The notes under the pieces are model-generated. The model was not told the DNA's origin, searched no databases, and saw nothing but the letters and a program-made list of their open reading frames with translations. This document shows positions 17,152-25,310 of a stretch of DNA of 64,000 nt, one piece after another (positions within the stretch are counted from its first letter, which is position 1; every line of letters begins with the position of its first letter). The DNA comes from JANQIO01 sp043513815 (GTDB lineage: Bacteria > Pseudomonadota > Gammaproteobacteria > Pseudomonadales > Halieaceae). The stretch spans positions 806,001-870,000 of the forward strand of contig CP121313.1 in the NCBI GenBank assembly GCA_043513815.1, written 5' to 3'. The position numbers were made by a program, and so were the translations under genes.

Positions 17152-18360
17152 TTGGCGGGACTGACGCCACTGGATGAGGCGCTGGCGCTCATCCTTGATG
17201 ATGTCGCACCGGTTTCCGACACTGAGGTCTTGCCGCTGGCGGAGGCCCTCGGCAGGACCCTGGCAGAGGACGTCGTGGCGGCGGTGCCCGTCCCCAACGA
17301 TGACAACAGTGCCATGGACGGTTACGCGCTGCTGGCAAGCGAGTCCGGTCAGGCGCTCGAGATAGCCCAGCGCATCCCCGCGGGCAAGGCGGGACAGCCG
17401 CTGACAGCGGGGACGGCAGCCCGGATATTTACCGGGGCGCCGGTGCCGCCGGGCGCCGATGCGGTCGTCATGCAGGAAAATTGCAGTCTGGAGGGCGACC
17501 GCCTGCGTCTCCTGAAACCGGTGCAGGCGGGCGAGAATATCCGCCGTCGCGGCCAGGACCTGGAGCAGGGCAGCAAAGTACTGGCCGCCGGTCGACGTCT
17601 GCAGGCCGAGGACCTGGGCGTTCTGGCCTCTGTCGGCTGTGCAGTCGTGCGCGTTTACCGTAAGTTGGTCGTGGCCATACTGTCCACCGGGGATGAGCTG
17701 GTAGAGCCCGGCGCGGCCGAATCCCTGGCCCCGGCCCAGATATTCAACTCGAATCGCTACACACTCCAGGGCTTGCTTGTCTCACTGGGTTTCGAAGTTC
17801 GGGATTTCGGTTTGGTCCCGGATGACGCCGGGGAGACCCGCAGCGTTCTGGCGGCTGCGGCCGAAGCCAGTGACTGTGTCATCAGCACCGGCGGCGTCTC
17901 AGTCGGTGAAGAGGATCACGTCAAGCGCCAGGTGGAATCCCTGGGTAGCCTCAAGCTGTGGAAACTTCGGGTCAAGCCGGGCAAACCGCTGGCCTATGGG
18001 CGGATCGGCCAGACCGGGTTTTTCGGCTTGCCGGGCAATCCGGCGGCAGTCTACGTGACATTCACTATGATTGTCCGGCCCTGGCTGCTGGCCCGTCAGG
18101 GCGGCGATGCCAGCCCACCTCTGGCCATTCCCGCGATCGCCGACTTTGACATCAAGCGTGAAGGGACGCGGCTGGAGTTTCTCCGGGCCCGTGTCAGCAA
18201 CCGGCAAGGTGAACTTCACGCGGAACTCCACCAGAACCAGAGTTCGGGGGTGTTGAGCTCGGTGAGTTGGGCGAATGCCCTGGTGGTGCTGCCCCCTGGA
18301 CGGAAGGTGAGCCAGGGGGAGGTGGTGGAGCTGCTACTGCTGGATCAGCTCAGCCGCTGA
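17152..18360 (+). CDS. moeA: Molybdopterin molybdenumtransferase
   Basis: MoeA (402 aa) inserts molybdenum into adenylylated molybdopterin. The start is a TTG at 17152, since no ATG or GTG fits the N-terminal MAGLTPLDEALALILDD. Family motifs are SAMDGYALLA near residue 44, LSTGDELVEPG near residue 181, IFNSNRYTLQGLL and FGLPGNPAAVYVTF near residue 290. It forms a unit with moaB. Its 3' end overlaps the convergent fabB gene by 16 bp. Confidence 0.95.
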   Translation: MAGLTPLDEALALILDDVAPVSDTEVLPLAEALGRTLAEDVVAAVPVPNDDNSAMDGYALLASESGQALEIAQRIPAGKAGQPLTAGTAARIFTGAPVPPGADAVVMQENCSLEGDRLRLLKPVQAGENIRRRGQDLEQGSKVLAAGRRLQAEDLGVLASVGCAVVRVYRKLVVAILSTGDELVEPGAAESLAPAQIFNSNRYTLQGLLVSLGFEVRDFGLVPDDAGETRSVLAAAAEASDCVISTGGVSVGEEDHVKRQVESLGSLKLWKLRVKPGKPLAYGRIGQTGFFGLPGNPAAVYVTFTMIVRPWLLARQGGDASPPLAIPAIADFDIKREGTRLEFLRARVSNRQGELHAELHQNQSSGVLSSVSWANALVVLPPGRKVSQGEVVELLLLDQLSR

Positions 18361-19565
18361 AACACCAGCGAAGCGTTGGTGCCACCAAAGCCGAAACTGT
18401 TCGACATCACTCGATTCAGACCGGCGTTGTCTACCCGCTGCAATGCGATTGGCATCCCTTCCGCCTCAGGGTCCAGGGTCTCTATATTCGCAGAGGCCGC
18501 GACAAAGTCTTCCTGCAGCATCAGCAGCGAATAGATGGCTTCCTGCACCCCGGCGGCGCCCAGTGAGTGACCGGACAGTGACTTGGTCGAGCCCACCAGG
18601 GGAATGTCAATACCGGTGAAGGCTTCCTTGACCGCTTTCAATTCCTGGATGTCACCGGCCGGGGTGCTGGTGCCGTGGGCATTGATGTAGTCCACCGGGC
18701 CATCTACGGTGGCCAGCGCCTGGCGCATGCAGCGCTGGGCGCCCTCTCCTGACGGTGCCACCATGTCGTAGCCGTCAGACGTCGCACCGTAGCCGACCAG
18801 CTCCGCGTAGATCTTCGCACCGCGGGCTCTGGCATGTTCGAGTTCTTCCAGAACCAGCATGCCGCCACCGCCGGCTATCACGAAGCCGTCGCGATTGGCG
18901 TCGTAGGCGCGGGAGGCTTTTTCCGGCGTGTCGTTGTATTTGGTGGACAGCGCACCCATGGCATCGAACAGGCAGGACATGCTCCAGTGCAGTTCTTCAC
19001 CGCCGCCGGCGAACACGACGTCCTGTTTGCCGAGCTGTATCTGCTCCATACCGGCACCAATACAGTGTGCGCTGGTGCTGCAGGCGCTGGAGATCGAGTA
19101 GTTGACACCCTTGATCTTGAAAGGCGTGGCCAGGCAGGCGGATACCGTGCTGGCCATGGTCTGCGTCACCCTGTAAGGACCCACACGGCGCAGGCCGCGC
19201 TCGCGAAGAATGTCCGCTGCTTCGACCTGGCTTGCGGAAGAGGCGCCGCCGGAGCCGGCGATAATGCCGGTGCGTTCATTGGATACCATGTCGTCGTCAA
19301 GGTCTGCGTCGGCAATGGCCTGCTGCATCGCAAGAAAGGCGTAGGCTGCCGCCGGGCCCATAAAGCGCAGCTGCTTGCGGTCGATCAGTTCACTGAGATC
19401 GATGTCGATGGAGCCAGCGATGTGACTCTTCATGCCCATGTCGACCTGGTCCTGTTGGAAGCTGATTCCCGAGCGACCTGTACGCAGCGAGTCGATTACG
19501 GTGGCGGTATCTGTCCCCAGGCAGGAAGTGATACCTATACCTGTTACTACTACGCGTCTGGCCAT
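18345..19565 (-). CDS. fabB: Beta-ketoacyl-ACP synthase I
   Basis: FabB (406 aa, the E. coli length) elongates unsaturated fatty acids. The catalytic cysteine lies in SISSACSTSAHCIGAGM. The two active-site histidines lie in NAHGTSTPAGD and SLSGHSLGAAGVQE. The C-terminal SNSFGFGGTNASLVF is also typical. It starts MARRVVVTGIGITSCLG and follows fabA after 20 bp on the same strand, as in Pseudomonas and relatives. Confidence 0.97.
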   Translation of the reverse strand: MARRVVVTGIGITSCLGTDTATVIDSLRTGRSGISFQQDQVDMGMKSHIAGSIDIDLSELIDRKQLRFMGPAAAYAFLAMQQAIADADLDDDMVSNERTGIIAGSGGASSASQVEAADILRERGLRRVGPYRVTQTMASTVSACLATPFKIKGVNYSISSACSTSAHCIGAGMEQIQLGKQDVVFAGGGEELHWSMSCLFDAMGALSTKYNDTPEKASRAYDANRDGFVIAGGGGMLVLEELEHARARGAKIYAELVGYGATSDGYDMVAPSGEGAQRCMRQALATVDGPVDYINAHGTSTPAGDIQELKAVKEAFTGIDIPLVGSTKSLSGHSLGAAGVQEAIYSLLMLQEDFVAASANIETLDPEAEGMPIALQRVDNAGLNRVMSNSFGFGGTNASLVFQRLS

Positions 19566-19585
19566 AACGATATCCGGCTCTCCCG

Positions 19586-20101
19586 TTAGAAGTTGTCTGT
19601 CTGCTGAAACAGGCCGACACGCAAATCCCTGGCGACATAGATTTCCTTGCCGTCCACCGCCATGGTGCCGTCGGCGATGCCCATGATCAGTTTGCGTTCG
19701 ATGACCCGTTTCACGTCAATGGTGTACTGAACCCGGCCCGCGCTGGGTAGCACTTGCCCCGTGAACTTGATTTCGCCAGCGCCCAGGGCGCGTCCGCGGC
19801 CTGGGTTGTCGCGCCAGCCGAGGAAGAAGCCCACCAGCTGCCACATGGCATCGAGCCCCAGGCACCCTGGCATCACCGGATCACCGCGGAAATGACAGTC
19901 GAAGAACCAGAGCTCGGGATTGATGTCCAGCTCTGCGGTGATGACGCCCTTGCCGTAGGCGCCGCCTTCCGAGCTGATGTGCGTTATCCGGTCCATCATC
20001 AGCATGTTGTCCACCGGCAGCTGTGCGTTGCCTGGGCCGAACAACTCACCGAGGCCACAGGCGACGAGGTCTTCCTTGGAAAAGCTGCTTTTTGCGGTCA
20101 T
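19586..20101 (-). CDS. fabA: 3-hydroxydecanoyl-ACP dehydratase/isomerase
   Basis: FabA (171 aa) introduces the double bond at the C10 stage of anaerobic unsaturated fatty acid synthesis. The active-site histidine is in WFFDCHFRGDPVMPGCLGLD and the acidic partner is the Asp in GLDAMWQLVGF. Size and motifs match the family exactly. It is the first gene of a fabA-fabB unit. Its upstream region contains a perfect palindrome at 20189-20208. Confidence 0.97.
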   Translation of the reverse strand: MTAKSSFSKEDLVACGLGELFGPGNAQLPVDNMLMMDRITHISSEGGAYGKGVITAELDINPELWFFDCHFRGDPVMPGCLGLDAMWQLVGFFLGWRDNPGRGRALGAGEIKFTGQVLPSAGRVQYTIDVKRVIERKLIMGIADGTMAVDGKEIYVARDLRVGLFQQTDNF

Positions 20102-20188
20102 GTATGGGGCAATCCTGGGGGGTGTATCGCGACCTGCATTCTAAACTCTGGTGACCGCATGTCCAGTGTGGGTTACACTCAGCAGCCT

Positions 20189-20208
20189 CACAAAACCGCG
20201 GTTTTGTG
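20189..20208. promoter_or_regulatory. Perfect 20-bp palindrome between fabA and manC
   Basis: The sequence CACAAAACCGCGGTTTTGTG is its own reverse complement with no mismatch. It lies about 90 bp upstream of the fabA start and 120 bp upstream of manC. It has no T tract on either side, so it is more likely an operator than a terminator. It does not match a FabR-type site as I know it. Confidence 0.5.
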
Positions 20209-20328
20209 GCGTTTGCGGGCGGTTTGGCACTGGCATGCAGGGGCGATGAAAGGCGCTCAGGCGACGACCGGGCCACAGTCATTGCTGGCGTCAGCACACT
20301 TGGCGTAAACAACGTAAAAGGAATTTTG

Positions 20329-21735
20329 ATGTTAAAGGCGGTGCTTCTCTCCGGCGGGGTTGGCAGCCGGCTCTGGCCGGTTTCCCGTGAAGCCTATCCC
20401 AAGCAGTTTCTGCCATTGGCCGGCGAAAATTCGATGCTGGTCGACACCATCGCGCGGGTGGCTGGCGTCACTGATTCCAGCCCGCTTTACATTTGTAACG
20501 AAGAGCACCGGTTTATCGTTGCCGAGCAGGTTCACGAGGCCTACGCCGGTGAAATCGTTCTCGAGCCCGTGGGGCGCAACACCGCCCCGGCTGCGGCGAT
20601 AGCCGCGCTGCGCGCTCTGGAAGAAGACGAATCAGCCATGCTGCTGGTGCTGCCGGCAGATCATCTTATCGGCGATACGGCCGTCTTTTTGGCCGCCGTT
20701 AAGATTGCCCTCGGCCAGGCGCGGGCCGGACGACTGGTCACCTTTGGCGTGGTGCCGGATCGACCGGAAACGGGTTACGGTTATATTCGCCGGTCCGAGG
20801 CGTTGGACGCGGGAAGCTTTGCCATCGACGAGTTTGTTGAGAAGCCCGATGAGGATACCGCGCGCAGCTATCTAGACAGCGGCGAGTACTACTGGAACAG
20901 CGGCATGTTCCTGCTGGGTGCGCGGGTTTACCTGGATGAGCTGCGTCGCCTGGTGCCCGATATGGTGAGTGCCTGTGAAGCCGCACTGGCCGGTGCCTCG
21001 ACAGACCTGGATTTTGTGCGCCTGGAGCGTGCGGCCTTTGAGGCCTGCCCGGCCGATTCCATCGACTACGCCGTCATGGAAAAAACCGAATTGGGGGCGG
21101 TGGTGCCCCTCGACAGCGGCTGGAGCGATGTCGGTGCCTGGTCAGCGCTGTGGGAAGCCGGTGAGAAGGACGCCCTGGGTAACGTGCTGCAGGGCGACGT
21201 GTTGCTGGAAGAGGGCAGCAACAACTATTTGCGCGCCGAGTCACGCCTGCTGGCAGCCACCGGCATCGACAATCTCGTGGTGGTGGAAACTCCAGACGCA
21301 GTGCTGGTCTCCGATCGAGATCGAGTGCAGGACGTCAAAGGCCTGGTGACAGCGCTGAAGCTGGCGGACCGGGATGAGGCCAGGCTGCATGCGAGGGTGT
21401 ACCGCCCCTGGGGATCCTATGAGTCACTGATCAACGGCGATCGTTTTCAGGTCAAGCGCATTGTGGTCAACCCGGGGGAGAAGCTCTCCCTGCAGAAACA
21501 TCACCACCGTGCTGAACACTGGATCGTGGTCAGCGGCACGGCTGAAGTGACTTGTGAAGACAAGGTCTTTATGCTGGGAGAAGACGAGTCGACGTACATT
21601 CCGTTGGGCCATAAACACCGCCTGGTAAACCCGGGACGCATCCCGCTGGAACTGATTGAGGTGCAGTCGGGGACCTACCTCGGAGAGGACGATATTGTGC
21701 GCTACGACGATATATACGGCCGCAGCGATAGCTGA
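20329..21735 (+). CDS. manC: Mannose-1-phosphate guanylyltransferase / mannose-6-phosphate isomerase
   Basis: This two-domain enzyme (468 aa) makes GDP-mannose. The N-terminal nucleotidyltransferase domain begins MLKAVLLSGGVGSRLWPVSR, with the FVEKPDEDTA region at about residue 170. The C-terminal cupin domain (residues about 350-468) has GEKLSLQKHHHRAEHWIVVS, the metal-binding histidine cluster of the isomerase. The ATG at 20329 follows AAAGGAATTTTG; an open extension upstream to 20206 has no family support. It heads a sugar-nucleotide group with galU and a phosphomannomutase. Confidence 0.95.
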   Translation: MLKAVLLSGGVGSRLWPVSREAYPKQFLPLAGENSMLVDTIARVAGVTDSSPLYICNEEHRFIVAEQVHEAYAGEIVLEPVGRNTAPAAAIAALRALEEDESAMLLVLPADHLIGDTAVFLAAVKIALGQARAGRLVTFGVVPDRPETGYGYIRRSEALDAGSFAIDEFVEKPDEDTARSYLDSGEYYWNSGMFLLGARVYLDELRRLVPDMVSACEAALAGASTDLDFVRLERAAFEACPADSIDYAVMEKTELGAVVPLDSGWSDVGAWSALWEAGEKDALGNVLQGDVLLEEGSNNYLRAESRLLAATGIDNLVVVETPDAVLVSDRDRVQDVKGLVTALKLADRDEARLHARVYRPWGSYESLINGDRFQVKRIVVNPGEKLSLQKHHHRAEHWIVVSGTAEVTCEDKVFMLGEDESTYIPLGHKHRLVNPGRIPLELIEVQSGTYLGEDDIVRYDDIYGRSDS

Positions 21736-21802
21736 CACAGCAGTGGCTGCCACAGCAATGGCTGCCACAGCAATGGCTGCCACAGCAATGGCTGCCACAG
21801 CC
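21736..21802 (+). repeat. 15-bp tandem repeat, about 4.4 copies, directly after manC
   Basis: The unit CACAGCAATGGCTGC occurs at 21736, 21751, 21766 and 21781, with one A/G difference in the first copy and a partial fifth copy. It begins at the base after the manC TGA stop and lies between manC and galU. Because the unit is a multiple of three, the manC frame continues past the stop as repeating His-Ser-Asn-Gly-Cys for 41 codons. Confidence 0.95.
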
Positions 21803-21860
21803 CAGGCCTGACGGTTTGCTCCACCCACACTGAAATGATTATTGAGCCAGGGAGAGACTG

Positions 21861-22694
21861 ATGATCAAGAAATGCCTTTTTCCGGTGGCGGGGTACGGCA
21901 CCCGCTTTCTACCCGCTACCAAAAGTATGCCCAAGGAAATGCTGCCAGTGGTCAACAAACCGCTGGTGCAGTACGGGGTAGAAGAAGCCATCGAGGCGGG
22001 CATGAATACCATCTCGTTTGTCACTGGCCGGGGCAAGCGTTCGATTGCCGACCATTTCGATATCAGCTATGAGCTTGAGCACCAGATCGCCGGTACCGGC
22101 AAGGAAGTGTATCTGGGCAGTATTCGCAATGTGCTGGAGCAGGGCGTATTCACCATGGTCCGCCAGCGCGAGATGAAGGGTCTTGGTCATGCAATTCTTA
22201 CCGGCGAGCCCCTCATCGGTAGCGAGCCCTTCGGTGTGGTGCTATCAGATGACCTGTGCATCAATGAAGGTGGTCCTGGCGTACTGGCGCAGATGGCCGA
22301 GCTCTACTCGCAGTTTCGCTGCAGCATCGTCGCTATCCAGGAAGTACCCATGGAGCAAGCCCACAAATACGGCGTGATCAAGGGCGAGGAACTCAAGGAC
22401 GGCCTCTACCGCGTAGACGACATGGTGGAAAAGCCGCCGGAAGGTGAAGCGCCGTCCAATCTGGCGATTATTGGTCGCTATATTCTGACTCCGGACATCT
22501 TCGACATTATTCGCGACACGGCGCCCGGCAAGAACGGCGAGGTACAGATCACCGATGCCCTGCTCACACAGGCCAGGAAGGGCTGCGTCATGGCCTACAA
22601 ATTCAAGGGTAGACGCTTCGACTGCGGCAGCGTGCCGGGGTTCGTAGAGGCCACCAACTATGTATTTGAAAACGTCTACGCGGATCCGGCATGA
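21861..22694 (+). CDS. galU: UTP-glucose-1-phosphate uridylyltransferase
   Basis: GalU (277 aa) makes UDP-glucose, a precursor for polysaccharide and for UDP-glucuronate. The N-terminal signature KCLFPVAGYGTRFLPATKSM, followed by PKEMLPVVNKPLVQYGVEE, is diagnostic. The central VVLSDDLC and the C-terminal FKGRRFDCGSVPGFVEAT segments agree. The stop overlaps the next start (ATGA), implying coupling to the phosphomannomutase gene. Confidence 0.96.
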   Translation: MIKKCLFPVAGYGTRFLPATKSMPKEMLPVVNKPLVQYGVEEAIEAGMNTISFVTGRGKRSIADHFDISYELEHQIAGTGKEVYLGSIRNVLEQGVFTMVRQREMKGLGHAILTGEPLIGSEPFGVVLSDDLCINEGGPGVLAQMAELYSQFRCSIVAIQEVPMEQAHKYGVIKGEELKDGLYRVDDMVEKPPEGEAPSNLAIIGRYILTPDIFDIIRDTAPGKNGEVQITDALLTQARKGCVMAYKFKGRRFDCGSVPGFVEATNYVFENVYADPA

Positions 22695-24040
22695 ATGAAC
22701 TGACCTGCTTCAAGGCCTATGACGTTCGCGGTCGGGTTCCCGACCAGCTCAACGAAGACATTGCCTACCGGATCGGACGCGCCTATGCCGCGGTGATCAA
22801 CCCGGGCACCGTGGTCGTCGGCCATGATATCCGCCTCAGCAGCGAGTCGATCAAGGCAGCCTTGACCGAGGGTCTGCGCGATAGCGGCGTCGATGTATTC
22901 GACATCGGTCTGTGCGGTACCGAGGAAATCTACTTCGCCACCCACCACGCCGGTGTCGGCGGCGGCATCGTGGTAACGGCAAGCCACAACCCCAAGGATT
23001 ACAACGGCATGAAGTTTGTGCGTGCCGGTGCACAGCCAATCAGTGGCGACAGTGGGTTGGTGGAGATTCGCGAGCTGGCGCAGGTTGGCGGCTTTCCCGA
23101 GCCGGAAGCGCGAGGCGATCTGGCGCCCCTGGATACCTCCGCGGCCTACATAGAGCATCTTCTTTCTTACGTGAACCTGTCCGCACTAAAGCCCCTGAAG
23201 CTGGTGGTTAATGCCGGCAACGGTGGCGCCGGGCTGGTAGTGGATCGGATTGAGCAGCACCTGCCGTTCCAGTTCATCAAGCTGCTCAATGAGCCCGACG
23301 GCCATTTCCCCAACGGCGTTCCCAATCCGCTGTTGGTGGAGAACCGGACCCTGACCGCCGAGGCGGTACGCGAACACGGCGCAGACCTGGGCATTGCCTG
23401 GGATGGGGACTTTGACCGTTGCTTCTTTTTTGATGAGCGCGGCGAATTTGTCGAAGGTTATTACCTTGTGGGGCTGCTGGCCGAGGCATTCCTGCGGAAA
23501 TCCGGTGGTGGCAAGGTGGTGCATGATCCCCGCCTGACCTGGAATACGCTGGACGTGGTGGCGCAGTTTGGTGGCGAAGCCGTGCAGAGCAAGACCGGGC
23601 ATGCCTTTATCAAGGAGCGTATGCGAGCCGAAAACGCGGTGTATGGCGGCGAGATGAGCGCCCATCACTACTTCCGCGATTTCGCATACTGCGACAGCGG
23701 TATGATCCCCTGGTTGCTGGTCGCGACCCTGGTGAGCGAGCGCGGTGTACCGCTATCCGAGCTGGTCGCCGAGCGTATGGCGGCGTATCCCTGCAGTGGG
23801 GAAATCAATCGCGAGGTAGCGGATCCGGCGGCATTGCTGGCGGCTATTGAAGAGCGCTATGCCGGCAATGCTGAATCAGTCGATCACACCGATGGCCTGA
23901 GTGTGAGTTTTGCCGACTGGCGCTTCAATTTGCGTATGTCCAATACCGAACCCGTGGTGCGACTCAATGTGGAGAGTCGCGGTGATGCCGCGCTCATGCG
24001 GGCAAAAACGGACGAGCTGCTGGCGCTGATCGACGCCTGA
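22691..24040 (+). CDS. manB: Phosphomannomutase / phosphoglucomutase
   Basis: This alpha-D-phosphohexomutase (449 aa) interconverts hexose-6- and hexose-1-phosphates. The phosphoserine loop is VTASHNPKDYNGMKF at about residue 95. The metal-binding loop is AWDGDFDRCFFFDE at about residue 236. The sugar-binding GGEMSAHHYFRDF loop lies near residue 318. The phosphate-binding C-terminal domain contains RMSNTEPVVRLNVES. It is closest to CpsG/ManB and follows galU with a 4-bp overlap. Together with manC it completes the GDP-mannose route. Confidence 0.93.
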   Translation: MNELTCFKAYDVRGRVPDQLNEDIAYRIGRAYAAVINPGTVVVGHDIRLSSESIKAALTEGLRDSGVDVFDIGLCGTEEIYFATHHAGVGGGIVVTASHNPKDYNGMKFVRAGAQPISGDSGLVEIRELAQVGGFPEPEARGDLAPLDTSAAYIEHLLSYVNLSALKPLKLVVNAGNGGAGLVVDRIEQHLPFQFIKLLNEPDGHFPNGVPNPLLVENRTLTAEAVREHGADLGIAWDGDFDRCFFFDERGEFVEGYYLVGLLAEAFLRKSGGGKVVHDPRLTWNTLDVVAQFGGEAVQSKTGHAFIKERMRAENAVYGGEMSAHHYFRDFAYCDSGMIPWLLVATLVSERGVPLSELVAERMAAYPCSGEINREVADPAALLAAIEERYAGNAESVDHTDGLSVSFADWRFNLRMSNTEPVVRLNVESRGDAALMRAKTDELLALIDA

Positions 24041-24047
24041 GCTCGTG

Positions 24048-25310
24048 CTATAGCCTGCCGTCGACCAGCTCCGAGGGCAGGATGTAGGTGGTGTCGTAGA
24101 GTACGCCACCGTCCCGGCACAGGCCTCGGATAGCCTCGGCCCCCAGTGTTCTGAACTGGTCATGACCCACGGCCAGTATCACCGCGTCATAGTTGCCCCG
24201 GGGCGCTTCGATCAGTTCCAGCTGCAGGTCCCTGCGGGCTTCCTCCGCGCTAACCATCGGATCCCAGACGCTCACCCTCGCATTGCAGCTCACCAGCGCG
24301 CCGATGATGTCGGCGACCAGGGTATTGCGGATGTCGCTGCAGTTCGGTTTGAAGGCAACCCCCATCACCAGAATCTCCGCGTCCACCACGTGCAGGCGCC
24401 GCTGGGTCATCATGTGCATGACTTCCGTCGCCACTTGCTGGCCGATCTGGTCGTTGAGGCGCCGGCTGGCTGAAATGATTTCCGGGAAGTAGCCGGCCTG
24501 ATTGGCCCGGTGCACCAGGTAGTAGGGGTCTACGCCGATGCAATGTCCTCCTACCAGGCCAGGGCGGAAGGGCAGGAAATTCCACTTGCTGCCGGCGGCC
24601 GCCAGCACTTCCTCGGTGTCGATATCCAGGCGTTTGAAGATTTGCGCAAACTCGTTGGTGAGAGCGATATTCACATCGCGCTGGGTGTTCTCGATTACCT
24701 TGGCGGCCTCTGCCACTCGAATACTGCTGACCGGGAAGGTGCCGGCAGTGACGATACTCTTGTAAAGGTCATCGACCTTGCGGGCTGTCTCCGGGGTCGA
24801 GCCGGCGGTGATCTTGATGATGTCGGGAAGACGGCGCTCCCTGTCTCCCGGGTTGATGCGCTCGGGGCTGTAGCCGACAAAGAAATCCTCATTGAAGCTG
24901 AGACCCGAGGCCCGCTCGAGAATGGGCACACAGTACTCTTCCGTGCAGCCCGGGTAGACGGTCGATTCGTAGATGACTATGTTGCGCGGCTTCAGCACCT
25001 CGCCGATCATGCCGCTGGCGGCACCCAGGGGGTGCAGGTCCGGGCGTCGGTCGGCGTCGATGGGCGTGGGCACCGTAACAATAAAGATGTCACAGCCGGC
25101 AAGCGCCTCAGGGTCCGCACTGAACTGCGCCTCGGTGTCTTCCAGCTCCGCCGCCGCGACCTCGCCGCTGCTGTCGGTGCCGGCCTGCAATTGCTCTACC
25201 CTTTCCCGATTGATATCCAGGCCAATGGTCGAATACTGTCGGGCCAGTGCCAGGGTTAACGGCAGGCCGACATAGCCCAGTCCCAGCACGGCGACCTTTG
25301 GCTTACTCAT
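24048..25310 (-). CDS. UDP-N-acetylhexosamine 6-dehydrogenase (TviB/WbpO-like nucleotide sugar dehydrogenase)
   Basis: This 420-aa enzyme oxidises a UDP-sugar at C6 to the uronic acid using NAD. The Rossmann motif is VAVLGLGYVGLPLTLALARQ. The catalytic cysteine is in GLVGGHCIGVDPYYL near residue 260. The segments ESTVYPGCTEEYCVPILE and VMGVAFKPNCSDIRNT place it with TviB/WbpO rather than UDP-glucose dehydrogenases; exact substrate is inferred. I start at the ATG at 25310 (MSKPKVAVL). It overlaps the pgi stop by 8 bp (ATGAGTAA), so the two genes are probably coupled. Confidence 0.9.
   Translation of the reverse strand: MSKPKVAVLGLGYVGLPLTLALARQYSTIGLDINRERVEQLQAGTDSSGEVAAAELEDTEAQFSADPEALAGCDIFIVTVPTPIDADRRPDLHPLGAASGMIGEVLKPRNIVIYESTVYPGCTEEYCVPILERASGLSFNEDFFVGYSPERINPGDRERRLPDIIKITAGSTPETARKVDDLYKSIVTAGTFPVSSIRVAEAAKVIENTQRDVNIALTNEFAQIFKRLDIDTEEVLAAAGSKWNFLPFRPGLVGGHCIGVDPYYLVHRANQAGYFPEIISASRRLNDQIGQQVATEVMHMMTQRRLHVVDAEILVMGVAFKPNCSDIRNTLVADIIGALVSCNARVSVWDPMVSAEEARRDLQLELIEAPRGNYDAVILAVGHDQFRTLGAEAIRGLCRDGGVLYDTTYILPSELVDGRL

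Noticed and set aside
21736..21802. A CRISPR array.
   Set aside because: The units are 15 bp with no spacers and no cas genes nearby.
21424..21828. A minus-strand frame with an Ala/Val/Ile repeat.
   Set aside because: It is the reverse translation of the 15-bp tandem repeat and the manC 3' end.
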